In this document: positions 37,656 through 46,975 of the stretch, in pieces | Layout: each line of letters opens with the position of its first letter | Numbering within the stretch: position 1 is the first letter of the stretch | NCBI RefSeq assembly: GCF_020400725.1 | Contig: NZ_JAINVG010000058.1 | Span: 1-48,588 of the forward strand | DNA length: 48,588 bases | Source of the DNA: Streptomyces sp. NK15101 | GTDB taxonomy: Bacteria > Actinomycetota > Actinomycetes > Streptomycetales > Streptomycetaceae | Reading direction: 5' to 3' | The notes under the pieces: model-generated | Databases searched by the model: none | What the model was told of the DNA's origin: nothing | The model's input: only the letters and a program-made list of their open reading frames with translations | Made by a program: the position numbers and the translations under genes

Positions 37656-40600
37656 GTGAGCTCCTCCTCCACCACCCGGCGTACGCCGCCGCCCCAGGGA
37701 CAGCCGTACCCGGGTCCGGGACGGCAGCGGACCCCGGGCGCGTACCGACTGGTGCGCACCACGCCGGCCCCGCTGGATCCCCCTCAGCTGGACGCAGTCC
37801 AGCGGGAAGTGGTTGACCACACCGGCGGACCTCTCCTCGTCCTCGCCGGACCCGGCACCGGCAAGACGACGACGCTGGTCGAGGCGGTCGCCGCCCGCAT
37901 GGAGAACGGCGCCGACCCCGAACGCCTCCTCGTCCTCACCTTCAGCCGCAAGGCCGCCGTCGAACTCCGCGACCGCATGGCCGGCCGGCTCGGCGGCCGC
38001 CGCCCGCCGCAGGCGACGACCTTCCACTCGTACTGCTACGCCCTGATCCGCGCCCACCAGGACGCCGAGCTCTTCGCCGAACCGCTCCGGCTGCTCTCCG
38101 GACCCGAGCAGGACCTCGCCGTCCGCGAACTGCTGGCCGGCCAGATCGACCTGGAGAAGGCGGGCCTCGGCCGGGTCGGCTGGCCCGACGAACTCCGCGC
38201 CTGCCTCACCACCCGGGGCTTCGCCGACGAGGTGCGGGCCGTCCTCGCGCGCTCCCGCGAACTGGGCCTCGGACCGGACGCGCTCGCCCGCTTCGCCGAC
38301 CGGGTCGGCCGCCCGGACTGGAAGGCCGCGGCCGGCTTCCTCGCCGAGTACCTCGACGTCCTCGACCTCCAGGGCGTCCTCGACTACGCGGAGCTCGTCC
38401 ACCGGGCCGTACCGCTCGCCCGGGACTCCCGCCTGCCCGCGTACGACGCGATCTACGTCGACGAGTACCAGGACACCGACCCGGCGCAGGTCCGGCTCCT
38501 GCACGCGCTCGCGGGCGACGGCCGGAGCACGGTGGTCGCCTTCGGCGACCCCGACCAGTCCATCTACGCCTTCCGGGGCGCCGACGTGAACGGCATCCTC
38601 GACTTCCCCTCCTCCTTCGCCGGCGCGGCCGTCCGCGTCCTGCGCACCTCGCGCCGCTCGGGTGCGAAGCTGCTCGGCGCGACCCGGCTGCTCGCCCAGC
38701 GCATGCCGATGCCCCGGCTCCCCGCCGACAAGGTCCGCGCCCACCGCGAGCTCGCCCCGACGCGGGACGGGGGACGGGCGGAGGCGTACACCTACCCCAC
38801 GGCCTCGGCGGAGGCCGAGAACATCGCCGACCTGCTGCGCCGCGCCCACCTGGAGGACGGCGTCCCCTGGCAGGACATGGCCGTCCTCACCCGCGCCGCC
38901 GCCTCCCTCCCCTCCCTCCGCCGCGCCCTCACCTCGGCGGGCGTCCCCGTGGAGACGGACGCCGCGGACACCCCCCTCCGCCACGAACCGGCGGTGGCCC
39001 CGCTGCTGCTGGCGCTGAGGGCGGTGGCGGGGGGCGCGGGCACGCGCTCCGAGCCCCCGGTCGTGCCCACCCGTTCCGCCGGGGCGGAACGGGTGGGCAC
39101 GACCGACGACGGCGCCGCACCCGCCCCGGACGGCGAGTCCCAGGACGCCACGTCCACGCAGGACGGCGACCCCGCTCCCGGTGCGGCGGGCACTCCGGAC
39201 GCCCCCGGCACCGAAGAGACCTGGCTCCCCGTGGAGACCGCCCTCGAACTCCTCGCCTCACCCCTCGCGGGCGTGGACCCGGCGGACCTCCGCCGCCTGG
39301 GCCGCTCCCTGAGGGACGAGGAACGCGCCGCCGGCAACAAGGTCCCGCCCCCTTCGGACGTCCTCCTCGCGAGGGCTCTCGCCGAGCCCGAGCGCCTCGT
39401 CGCGCACGACCCCGCGTACGCACGCGGAGCCCAGCGCCTCGGGCAGCTCCTCCAGGAGACCCGCGCGCTGCTCGACGCCGGCGGCACCGCCGAGGAGGCC
39501 CTCTGGGTGCTCTGGCAGGGCACCCCCTGGCCCGGCCGCCTGGAGCGCGCCGCCCTCCGCGGCGGCCCCGCCGGACGCAACGCCGACCGTGACCTCGACG
39601 CCGTCTGCGCCCTGTTCGAGACCGCGGCCCGCGCCGAGGAGCGCGTCGGCGGCCGGGGCGTCCTCAACTTCCTGGAGGAGCTCGACGCCCAGGACATCGC
39701 CGCCGACACCCTCACCCGCCGGCACACCCGTCCGGACGCCGTCCGCCTGATGACCGCGCACCGCTCCAAGGGCCTGGAGTGGAGCCTCGTCGTCGTCGCC
39801 GGTGTGCAGGAGGGCCTCTGGCCGGACCTCCGCCGCCGGGGCTCCCTCCTCGAAGCGGACCGCATCGGCCGCGACGGCCTCGCCGAGCCCCTCAGCCCCG
39901 GCGCCCTCCTCGCGGAGGAGCGCCGGCTGTTCTACGTCGCCGCCACCCGCGCCCGCGACCGGCTCGTCGTGACCGCCGTGAAGGCCGCCGCCGAGGACGG
40001 CGACCAGCCCTCCCGCTTCCTCACCGAGTTCGGCGCCGAGCCGAAGGACGTCCCCGGCCGCCCGCGCCGCCCGCTCGCCGTCTCCGCCCTGGTCGCCGAG
40101 CTCCGCGCCACCACCGTCGACCCGGAGGCCTCGCCCGCGCTCCGCGAGGCGGCCGCCGACCGGCTCGCCCGGCTGGCCGCGCTCACCGACGAGGACGGCC
40201 AGCCGCTGGTTCCGGCCGCGCATCCGGACCGCTGGTGGGGCCTGTTCGAGCCGACGCGCAGCACGGCGCCGTTGCGTGACCGCGACCGCCCGGTGGCGCT
40301 GTCGCCGAGCTCCCTGGAGAACCTGGTCTCCACCTGCGCCCTCCAGTGGTTCCTGGGCCGGGAGGTCAAGGCGGCGGCCCCGGCCACCGCCGCCCAGGGC
40401 TTCGGGAACGTCGTCCACGTCCTCGCCGACGAGGTCGCCTCCGGGCGCACCCCGGCCGACCTCGACGTCCTCATGGCCCGGCTGGACTCCGTGTGGGACG
40501 CCCTCGCCTTCGACGCGCCCTGGAAGTCGGCCCAGGAGAAGCAGCACGCGCGCGTGGCCCTCGAACGCTTCCTGAGCTGGCACGTCATGGACCGCGGCGG

Positions 40601-41093
40601 CCGCACCCCCGCCGCCTCCGAGCACGGTTTCGACGTGACCCTGGCGGCGGGGGAGTACGAGGTCCGCATCCGGGGCTCCATGGACCGCGTCGAGACCGAC
40701 GAGCACGGGCGCGCGTACGTCGTCGACTTCAAGACCGGCAAGTCGGCCCCCACCCGCGACGAGGTCGCCCACCATCCGCAGCTCGCCGTCTACCAGCTCG
40801 CGGTGCGCGAGGGCGCCCTCGACGAGGTCTTCGGCGGCGACCGCCCGGAGCCGGGCGGCGCGGAACTCGTCCAGCTGCGGCAGGCCGCCCCGAAGAAGGA
40901 GGGCGGCGACGCCCTGCCCAAGGTCCAGGCGCAGGAGCCCCTGACCGGGGAGTGGGTCGGCGAGCTGCTCGCCAACGCGGCGGGTCGGGTCCTCGACGAG
41001 CGGTTCACCCCGAGCACCGGCCAGCACTGCACGACCTGCGCCTTCCGCGCCTCCTGCAGCGCCCGTCCGGAGGGCCGCCAGGTCGTCGACTGA
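37656..41093 (+). CDS. adnA: AdnA-type UvrD-family helicase with RecB-like Fe-S nuclease
   Basis: 1145 residues from GTG 37656. Helicase motifs: AGPGTGKTTT (64-73), TFSRKAAVELRDRM, VDEYQDTDPAQ (about 268), FGDPDQSIYAFRG, MTAHRSKGLEW and FYVAATRARDRL, all intact. The C-terminal nuclease has IRGSMDRVETDE...YVVDFKTGK and the QLAVYQLA motif, and Cys at STCALQW plus CTTCAFRASC, a likely 4Fe-4S clamp. With AdnB it should resect double-strand breaks. A disordered insertion around residues 460-520 contains a translated palindromic repeat (VVPTRSAGAERVGTT). In mycobacteria adnA and adnB abut; here a secreted-protein gene lies between. Reported essential in Streptomyces (from memory). Confidence 0.93.
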   Translation: MSSSSTTRRTPPPQGQPYPGPGRQRTPGAYRLVRTTPAPLDPPQLDAVQREVVDHTGGPLLVLAGPGTGKTTTLVEAVAARMENGADPERLLVLTFSRKAAVELRDRMAGRLGGRRPPQATTFHSYCYALIRAHQDAELFAEPLRLLSGPEQDLAVRELLAGQIDLEKAGLGRVGWPDELRACLTTRGFADEVRAVLARSRELGLGPDALARFADRVGRPDWKAAAGFLAEYLDVLDLQGVLDYAELVHRAVPLARDSRLPAYDAIYVDEYQDTDPAQVRLLHALAGDGRSTVVAFGDPDQSIYAFRGADVNGILDFPSSFAGAAVRVLRTSRRSGAKLLGATRLLAQRMPMPRLPADKVRAHRELAPTRDGGRAEAYTYPTASAEAENIADLLRRAHLEDGVPWQDMAVLTRAAASLPSLRRALTSAGVPVETDAADTPLRHEPAVAPLLLALRAVAGGAGTRSEPPVVPTRSAGAERVGTTDDGAAPAPDGESQDATSTQDGDPAPGAAGTPDAPGTEETWLPVETALELLASPLAGVDPADLRRLGRSLRDEERAAGNKVPPPSDVLLARALAEPERLVAHDPAYARGAQRLGQLLQETRALLDAGGTAEEALWVLWQGTPWPGRLERAALRGGPAGRNADRDLDAVCALFETAARAEERVGGRGVLNFLEELDAQDIAADTLTRRHTRPDAVRLMTAHRSKGLEWSLVVVAGVQEGLWPDLRRRGSLLEADRIGRDGLAEPLSPGALLAEERRLFYVAATRARDRLVVTAVKAAAEDGDQPSRFLTEFGAEPKDVPGRPRRPLAVSALVAELRATTVDPEASPALREAAADRLARLAALTDEDGQPLVPAAHPDRWWGLFEPTRSTAPLRDRDRPVALSPSSLENLVSTCALQWFLGREVKAAAPATAAQGFGNVVHVLADEVASGRTPADLDVLMARLDSVWDALAFDAPWKSAQEKQHARVALERFLSWHVMDRGGRTPAASEHGFDVTLAAGEYEVRIRGSMDRVETDEHGRAYVVDFKTGKSAPTRDEVAHHPQLAVYQLAVREGALDEVFGGDRPEPGGAELVQLRQAAPKKEGGDALPKVQAQEPLTGEWVGELLANAAGRVLDERFTPSTGQHCTTCAFRASCSARPEGRQVVD
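39058..39105. repeat. Perfect 48-bp palindromic repeat inside adnA
   Basis: 23-bp perfect arms (39058-39080 and 39083-39105) around GG. The right half shares 20 identical bases with the intergenic unit at 11451-11470, and the length equals that unit (48 bp, 16 codons), preserving the reading frame. Confidence 0.85.
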
Positions 41094-41166
41094 CCCCGGC
41101 CGGGTCGCGGCCACGCGCGTGCGGGGCGACGCTGGTGGACGAGGGTCCGAACGCGAGGAGGCCCGC

Positions 41167-41982
41167 ATGGCGTCCCACCGAAAGCTCCGCGCCGCGGCGG
41201 TCGTCTGCGCCGCCGTCGTCGTCACGGGCCCCGCCCCGGCCGCGGCCTGGGCGGCGACCGCCCGGGCCGACGCCGTCCCGTCCGGTGCCGCGGCGCCCGC
41301 GCCCTCCCCGGACCCGTTCGAGGGCCTCACCGCCGACGAGATCGGCGACCGGGCCGTGACCGCCACCCGGTCCGCGACGTCCCTGCGCATGACCGGACGG
41401 GTCGTCAGCGAGGGACAGCCGCTCGACATCGACTTCGCCGTCGACGACAGCGGCGAGTGCACCGGCGTGATGAAGGTCAAGGGCGGCACCTCCGAGCTGC
41501 GCCGCCTCGACCGTGTCACGTACATCAAGGGCGACGAGGCCTTCTGGCGCGCCTCGATGACCTCACAGGGGATACCGGAGGCGCAGATCGGGGCCACCCT
41601 CGAACTGATCAGGGACCGCTGGCTGAAGATCGCCCCGGGACAGGCGGGCAGCGAGGACCTGGGCGGCGTCTGCGACCTGAAGTCGCTCCTCGACGACCTG
41701 GACAAGGACGAGAAGCAGCGCAGGGGGCTGACCCGGGGGCCGGACGGCAAGGTCGACGGGACCCCCGTCGCGACCCTGGTGAGGAAGAAGGCCGGCGGCG
41801 AGACGACCACCGTGTCCGTCTCCGAGCAGGGCAAGCCGTACATCCTGAAGACGGTCAGGACGGGCGGGAAGGAGCCCGGCGCCGTCGTGCTCTCCGACTA
41901 CGACAAGCCGGTCGACGTGAAGGCCCCGCCGGCCGACGAGACGGTGGACCTCTCGAAGCTGGACCAGGGCACGCCCTCGTAG
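41167..41982 (+). CDS. Secreted LppX/LprG-like protein, paralogue of the 2809 lipoprotein
   Basis: 271 residues from ATG 41167 (GAGGAGG upstream). N-terminal signal: basic start, hydrophobic stretch VVCAAVVVTGPAPAAAWA, likely cleavage after ARA/DA by signal peptidase I; no lipobox Cys at the end of the h-region, so secreted rather than lipid-anchored. The body (SATSLRMTGRVVSEGQPLDIDFAVDDSGECTGVMKVKGG, YIKGDEAFWRA, WLKIAPGQ, VSVSEQGKPYILKTV) repeats the plan of the 2809-3567 protein. Located between adnA and adnB, co-directional, 73 bp after adnA. Confidence 0.85.
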   Translation: MASHRKLRAAAVVCAAVVVTGPAPAAAWAATARADAVPSGAAAPAPSPDPFEGLTADEIGDRAVTATRSATSLRMTGRVVSEGQPLDIDFAVDDSGECTGVMKVKGGTSELRRLDRVTYIKGDEAFWRASMTSQGIPEAQIGATLELIRDRWLKIAPGQAGSEDLGGVCDLKSLLDDLDKDEKQRRGLTRGPDGKVDGTPVATLVRKKAGGETTTVSVSEQGKPYILKTVRTGGKEPGAVVLSDYDKPVDVKAPPADETVDLSKLDQGTPS

Positions 41983-42029
41983 AAGCGCAGGTGGGACCCG
42001 TGCGTGACCGGAGTGTCGGCAGGCCCGGC

Positions 42030-42035
42030 TAGCCT
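42030..42035 (+). promoter_or_regulatory. Candidate -10 box of adnB (leaderless)
   Basis: TAGCCT followed by 6 nt and the GTG at 42042; no Shine-Dalgarno. It implies that adnB can be transcribed separately from adnA. Confidence 0.5.
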
Positions 42036-42041
42036 CTTCCG

Positions 42042-45000
42042 GTGACCCCGCGCATCACCGACCCCGAGCAGCTCAAGGAGCTGCTCGGCATCCCGTTCAC
42101 TCCGGAGCAGACGGCCTGCATCACCGCGCCGCTCGCCCCGCAGGTCGTCGTGGCCGGAGCCGGCTCCGGCAAGACGACGGTGATGGCCGCCCGGGTGGTC
42201 TGGCTGGTCGGCACGGGCCAGGTCGCCCCCGAGCAGGTCCTCGGTCTCACCTTCACCAACAAGGCGGCCGGCGAGCTCGCCGAGCGCGTCCGCACCGCCC
42301 TCGTCCGCGCCGGCGTCACCGACCCCGACGTCATCGACCCGGAGAACCCCCCGGGCGAGCCCCGCATCTCCACGTACCACGCCTTCGCCGGTCAGCTCCT
42401 GACCGACCACGGCCTCCGCATCGGCCTGGAGCCCACCTCCCGCCTCCTCGCCGACGCCACCCGCTACCAGCTCGCCGCGCGCGTGCTGCGCGAGGCCCCC
42501 GGCCCGTACCCCGCGCTCACCCGGTCCTTCCCGAGCCTCATCACCGACCTGCTCGCCCTCGACGCCGAGCTCGCCGAGCACCTCGTGCCGCCCGAGCGGC
42601 TCCTCGCGTACGACTCCGAGCTCCTCGACGCCCTCGCCGGCGCCAAGCTCAGCAACGCCGAACTGCGCAAGGTCCCCGAGGCCTCCGCCGCCCGCCGCGA
42701 ACTCCTCGACCTCGTCGTCCGCTACCGCGCCGCCAAGAGCTCCCGCGACCTGCTCGACTTCGGCGACCAGATCGCCCGCTCCGCCGAGCTCGCCACCACC
42801 CGGCCCGAGGTCGGCGCCATCCTGCGCGAGGAGTTCCGCGTCGTCCTCCTCGACGAGTACCAGGACACCTCCGTCGCCCAGCGCCTGCTGCTCTCCGGAC
42901 TCTTCGGCCAGGGCCCGTCCGGCCGCGGCACCGGACACGCCGTGACCGCCGTCGGCGACCCCTGCCAGGCCATCTACGGCTGGCGCGGCGCCTCCGTCGC
43001 GAACCTGGACGACTTCCCCGAGCACTTCCCGCACCGGGACGGCAGCCCCGCGAGCCGCTACTCCCTCTCCGAGAACCGGCGCAGCGGCGGCCGTCTCCTG
43101 GACCTCGCCAACGGGCTCGCCGCCCCCCTGCGCGCCATGCACGCGGGCGTGGAGGCGCTGCGCCCCGCCCCGGGCGCCGAGCACGACGGCACCGTCCGCA
43201 TCGCGCTCCTCCCCACCCACGCGGAGGAGATCGACTGGCTCGCCGACTCCCTGGCCCACCTCGTACGGACCGGCCGCGAGCCCGGCGAGATCGCCGTCCT
43301 GTGTCGTACCGCCACCGACTTCCCCGCCATCCACGCGGCCCTCGTCGCCCGTGACGTCCCCGTCGAGGTCGTCGGCCTCTCCGGCCTCCTCCACCTGCCC
43401 GAGATCGCCGACCTCGTCGCCGTCTGCGAGGTCCTCCAGGACCCGGGGGCCAACGCCGCCCTGGTCCGGCTCCTCACCGGCCCCCGCTGGCGCATCGGCC
43501 CCCGCGACCTCGCCCTCCTCGGCCGCCGTGCCCGCCTCCTCGTCCACCGCGGCGGCGGGGAGACGGATCCCGAGCAGCGGCTCGCCGCCGCCGTCGAGGG
43601 CGTCGACCCGGCCGAGGTCGTCTCCCTCGCCGACGCGCTCGACACCTTCCTCGACTCCGGCGGCACCGACGACGGCCTGGCCTTCTCCGCCGAGGCCCGG
43701 GTCCGCTTCGCGCGCCTCGCCACCGAGCTGCGCGCCCTGCGCACCTCCCTCGCCGACCCGCTCATGGACGTGCTGCACCGCGTCCTGGCCGCGACCGGCC
43801 TGGAGGTCGAGCTCTCCGCCTCCCCGCACGCCCTCGCGGCCCGTCGCCGCGAGACCCTCGGCCACTTCCTCGACATCGCCGCCGGCTTCGCCTCCCTCGA
43901 CGGCGAGGCCAGCCTCCTCGCCTTCCTCGGCTTCCTGCGCACGGCCGTCCAGTTCGAGAAGGGCCTCGACAGCGCGCTGCCGGGCGGCGAGAACACCGTG
44001 AAGGTCCTCACCGCCCACAAGTCCAAGGGCCTCGAATGGGACGTCGTCGCCGTCCCCGGCCTGGTGGCGGGCCAGTTCCCGAGCGCCCGGGCCCGCGAGT
44101 CGTGGACCTCGCAGCCCCAGGTGCTCCCGCACGCCCTGCGCGGAGACGCGGCCACCCTGCCGGACATCGACACCTGGGACGCCAAGTCCCTCACGTCCTT
44201 CAAGAACGCGATGCGGGACCACCAGCACACCGAGGAACTCCGCCTCGGCTACGTCACCTTCACCCGCCCCCGCTCCCTGCTCCTCGGCTCCGCCCACTGG
44301 TGGGGCCCCGCCCAGAAGAAGCCCCGCGGCCCCTCGGACTTCCTCCGCGCGCTGTACGACCACTGCACGGCCGGCCACGGGGAGATCGAGGCCTGGGCGG
44401 ACGAACCGGAACCGGACGCGCAGAACCCGTCCCTGACGGAGGAGGACAAGGACCTGGCCTGGCCGCTGCCGCTGGACGAGGGGTCGTTCAGGCGCCGCAA
44501 GGAGGCGGCGGAGGCCGTCCGTCACCGGTTGTGGGCGTACGTTCCGCAGGGCGACGGGGGCACCGCCGGACGGAGTCCGGGGGAGGGCGGGCACCGCCCC
44601 CCGGAGCGCGACGCCGCGGACCCCGGCCCCGAGGACCTCTGGCCCGAGGAGGAACCCGCCTGGGAGGACGAGGAACCCCTCTGGGACGAAGAGACCCTCC
44701 CCGAAGACACCCACAAGGACGCGATCCCCGCCCCCCGCGAGGAGCCGCGCCCCGAGGAGCCGCGCCCCGAGGAGCCGCGCCCCGAGGAGCCGGCCCCGCT
44801 CACCCCCGAGGACGCGAAGACCATCGCCTCCTGGGACCGCGACCTCACCGCCCTCACCACCGAGCTCCGCCGTGCCCGCGCGACGACCCGGGACGTCCTC
44901 CTCCCCGCGTACCTCTCCGCCTCCCAGGTCCTGCGCCTCGCCGCCGACCCCGACGGCTTCGCCCAGGAGCTGGCCCGGCCCATGCCGAAGGCGCCGCAGC

Positions 45001-45512
45001 CCGCGGCCCGCCGGGGCACCCGCTTCCACGCGTGGGTGGAGTCCCGCTTCGAGGAGCTCCCGCTGCCGTTCCTCGGCCCGGAGGACCTCCCCGGCGGCGA
45101 GGACTTCGCGGGCGAGCCCGAGATCCTCGACGAGCGGGACCTCGACGAGCTCAAGGAGGCCTTCGCCCGCACGCCGTACGCCCACCGCACCCCGTACCGC
45201 GTCGAGGTCCCCGTGCACCTCTCCCTCGCGGGCCGGGTCGTCCGGGGCAGGATCGACGCCGTCTACCGGGACCCTGAGTCCGGCGCGTACGAGGTCGTCG
45301 ACTGGAAGACCAGCCGGGACCGCTCCGCGGATCCGCTGCAGCTCGCGATCTACCGGCTCGCCTGGGCCGAGCAGCACGGCCTCGCGCCCGAGGAGGTGGC
45401 CGCCGCCTTCGTGTACGTCCGAACGGGTGAGGTCGCCCGTCCCGCCCGGCTGCCCGGCCGTGCCGAGCTCGAGGCCCTCCTGCTGGGCGGGGCACCTCCG
45501 GACGCCGGATAG
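42042..45512 (+). CDS. adnB: AdnB-type UvrD-family helicase with RecB-like nuclease
   Basis: 1156 residues from GTG 42042. Motifs: GAGSGKTTVMAARV (about 39), TFTNKAAGELAERV, LLDEYQDTSVAQ (about 271), GDPCQAIYGWRGAS, LTAHKSKGLEW, LGYVTFTRPRSLL. The C-terminal nuclease has RGTRFHAWVESRF, GRIDAVYRDPESGAYEVVDWKTS and LQLAIYRLAW (about 1040-1105). The nuclease metal residues (His, Asp, Asp, Lys) are intact. A disordered acidic insert at about residues 850-925 contains the PREEPRPEEPRPEEP tandem repeat. With AdnA it forms the motor-nuclease pair for double-strand break resection. Confidence 0.93.
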   Translation: MTPRITDPEQLKELLGIPFTPEQTACITAPLAPQVVVAGAGSGKTTVMAARVVWLVGTGQVAPEQVLGLTFTNKAAGELAERVRTALVRAGVTDPDVIDPENPPGEPRISTYHAFAGQLLTDHGLRIGLEPTSRLLADATRYQLAARVLREAPGPYPALTRSFPSLITDLLALDAELAEHLVPPERLLAYDSELLDALAGAKLSNAELRKVPEASAARRELLDLVVRYRAAKSSRDLLDFGDQIARSAELATTRPEVGAILREEFRVVLLDEYQDTSVAQRLLLSGLFGQGPSGRGTGHAVTAVGDPCQAIYGWRGASVANLDDFPEHFPHRDGSPASRYSLSENRRSGGRLLDLANGLAAPLRAMHAGVEALRPAPGAEHDGTVRIALLPTHAEEIDWLADSLAHLVRTGREPGEIAVLCRTATDFPAIHAALVARDVPVEVVGLSGLLHLPEIADLVAVCEVLQDPGANAALVRLLTGPRWRIGPRDLALLGRRARLLVHRGGGETDPEQRLAAAVEGVDPAEVVSLADALDTFLDSGGTDDGLAFSAEARVRFARLATELRALRTSLADPLMDVLHRVLAATGLEVELSASPHALAARRRETLGHFLDIAAGFASLDGEASLLAFLGFLRTAVQFEKGLDSALPGGENTVKVLTAHKSKGLEWDVVAVPGLVAGQFPSARARESWTSQPQVLPHALRGDAATLPDIDTWDAKSLTSFKNAMRDHQHTEELRLGYVTFTRPRSLLLGSAHWWGPAQKKPRGPSDFLRALYDHCTAGHGEIEAWADEPEPDAQNPSLTEEDKDLAWPLPLDEGSFRRRKEAAEAVRHRLWAYVPQGDGGTAGRSPGEGGHRPPERDAADPGPEDLWPEEEPAWEDEEPLWDEETLPEDTHKDAIPAPREEPRPEEPRPEEPRPEEPAPLTPEDAKTIASWDRDLTALTTELRRARATTRDVLLPAYLSASQVLRLAADPDGFAQELARPMPKAPQPAARRGTRFHAWVESRFEELPLPFLGPEDLPGGEDFAGEPEILDERDLDELKEAFARTPYAHRTPYRVEVPVHLSLAGRVVRGRIDAVYRDPESGAYEVVDWKTSRDRSADPLQLAIYRLAWAEQHGLAPEEVAAAFVYVRTGEVARPARLPGRAELEALLLGGAPPDAG
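44739..44797. repeat. 15-bp tandem repeat in adnB
   Basis: GAGGAGCCGCGCCCC occurs three times exactly (44739, 44754, 44769) plus a partial fourth copy, encoding EEPRP units in the acidic insert. Confidence 0.85.
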
Positions 45513-45515
45513 GCT
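45510..45515 (+). promoter_or_regulatory. Candidate -10 box of the dipeptidase gene (leaderless)
   Basis: TAGGCT, whose first three bases are the adnB stop codon TAG, followed by 6 nt and the ATG at 45522. Confidence 0.5.
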
Positions 45516-45521
45516 CGGGGC

Positions 45522-46940
45522 ATGAGCGAGACCCCGGACAGCGCCGTCCGCACCGTACGCACGTACGTCGAGCAGCACCGTGCCGCCTTCCTCGGCGACC
45601 TGGCCGAGTGGCTGCGCATCCCCTCCGTGTCGGCCCGGCCGGACCTGGCCGGAGACGTACGGCGCAGCGCCGAGTGGCTCGCCGCCAAGCTCACGGAGAC
45701 CGGTTTCACCACGGTCGAGATCTGGGAGACCGACGGAGCCCCCGCCGTCTTCGCCGAGTGGCCCTCCGGGGAACCGGACGCCCCGACCGTCCTCGTCTAC
45801 GGCCACCACGACGTGCAGCCAGCGGCCCGGGAGGACGGCTGGCACACGGACCCGTTCGAGCCGACGGTGGTCGACGGCCGGCTGTACGCGCGCGGGGCGG
45901 CCGACGACAAGGGGCAGGTGTTCTTCCACACCCTCGGCGTCCGCGCCCACCTCGCCGCCACCGGCCGCACCGCGCCCGCCGTCAACCTCAAGCTGATCGT
46001 CGAGGGCGAGGAGGAGTCCGGCTCCCCGCACTTCCGGGCGCTCGTCGAGGAGCACGCCGAGCGGCTCGCCGCCGACGCCGTGATCGTCTCCGACACCGGC
46101 ATGTGGTCCGAGACCACCCCCACCGTCTGCACCGGCATGCGCGGGGTCGCCGACTGCGAGATCGAGCTGTACGGCCCCGACCAGGACATCCACTCCGGCT
46201 CCTTCGGCGGCGCCGTGCCGAACCCGGCCACCGTCGCCGGCCGGATCGTCGCCGCCCTCCACGACGAGCACGAGCACGTGGCGATCCCCGGCTTCTACGA
46301 CGGCGTGACGGAACTCACCGACGCCGAGCGGGCCCTCATCGCCGAGCTGCCCTTCGACGAGGCCGCCTGGCTGCGGACGGCCAAGTCCCACGGCACCCTC
46401 GGCGAGGCCGGCTTCACGACCCTGGAGCGGGTCTGGGCCCGCCCCACCGCCGAGGTCAACGGCATCGGCGGCGGCTACCAGGGCCCCGGCGGCAAGACGA
46501 TCGTCCCCGCCTCCGCCCGGATCAAGCTGTCGTTCCGGCTGGTCGCGGGCCAGGATCCGGCCAAGATCGAGCTCGCGGTGCGGGACTGGCTCGACGCGCT
46601 CGTCCCCGCCGGCATCCGGCACGAGATCGTCTTCGGCGCCCCGACCCGTCCCTGCCTCACCCCCCTCGACCACCCCGCCCTCAAGGCGGTGGCCGGGGCC
46701 ATGAGCCGGGCCTTCGACGGCGCCAAGGTCCGCTACACCCGCGAGGGCGGATCCGGACCGGCCGCCGACCTCCAGGACGTCCTGGAGGCACCCGTCCTGT
46801 TCCTCGGCATCTCCGTCCCGTCCGACGGCTGGCACGCCCCCGACGAGAAGGTCGAGCTCGACCTCCTCATGAAGGGCGTCGAGACGACCGCGTACCTGTG
46901 GGGCGACCTGCCCGCCGCCCTCCACAGCGTCGCCCGCTGA
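45522..46940 (+). CDS. M20 family dipeptidase
   Basis: 472 residues, cytosolic. Zn ligands and catalytic residues of M20 are visible: YGHHDVQPA (His, Asp), GAADDKGQVF (bridging Asp), IVEGEEESGS (Glu pair), VSDTGMW and the C-terminal GWHAPDEKVELD His. An internal dimerisation lid (CTGMRGVADCEIELYGPDQDIHSGSFGG) is the carnosinase-like type of dipeptidase. Probably hydrolyses dipeptides. Start ATG 45522 with an upstream TAGGCT box at 6 nt. Confidence 0.93.
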   Translation: MSETPDSAVRTVRTYVEQHRAAFLGDLAEWLRIPSVSARPDLAGDVRRSAEWLAAKLTETGFTTVEIWETDGAPAVFAEWPSGEPDAPTVLVYGHHDVQPAAREDGWHTDPFEPTVVDGRLYARGAADDKGQVFFHTLGVRAHLAATGRTAPAVNLKLIVEGEEESGSPHFRALVEEHAERLAADAVIVSDTGMWSETTPTVCTGMRGVADCEIELYGPDQDIHSGSFGGAVPNPATVAGRIVAALHDEHEHVAIPGFYDGVTELTDAERALIAELPFDEAAWLRTAKSHGTLGEAGFTTLERVWARPTAEVNGIGGGYQGPGGKTIVPASARIKLSFRLVAGQDPAKIELAVRDWLDALVPAGIRHEIVFGAPTRPCLTPLDHPALKAVAGAMSRAFDGAKVRYTREGGSGPAADLQDVLEAPVLFLGISVPSDGWHAPDEKVELDLLMKGVETTAYLWGDLPAALHSVAR

Positions 46941-46975
46941 ACCCACACACCGATCCGGGGGAGTTGGAAGCAACC

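Noticed and set aside
41898..46973. Very long minus-strand open frame opposite adnB and the dipeptidase gene
   Set aside because: It mirrors the GC-rich third positions of genuine plus-strand genes; the encoded sequence is low-complexity Gly/Val/Glu/Arg and no motif is found.
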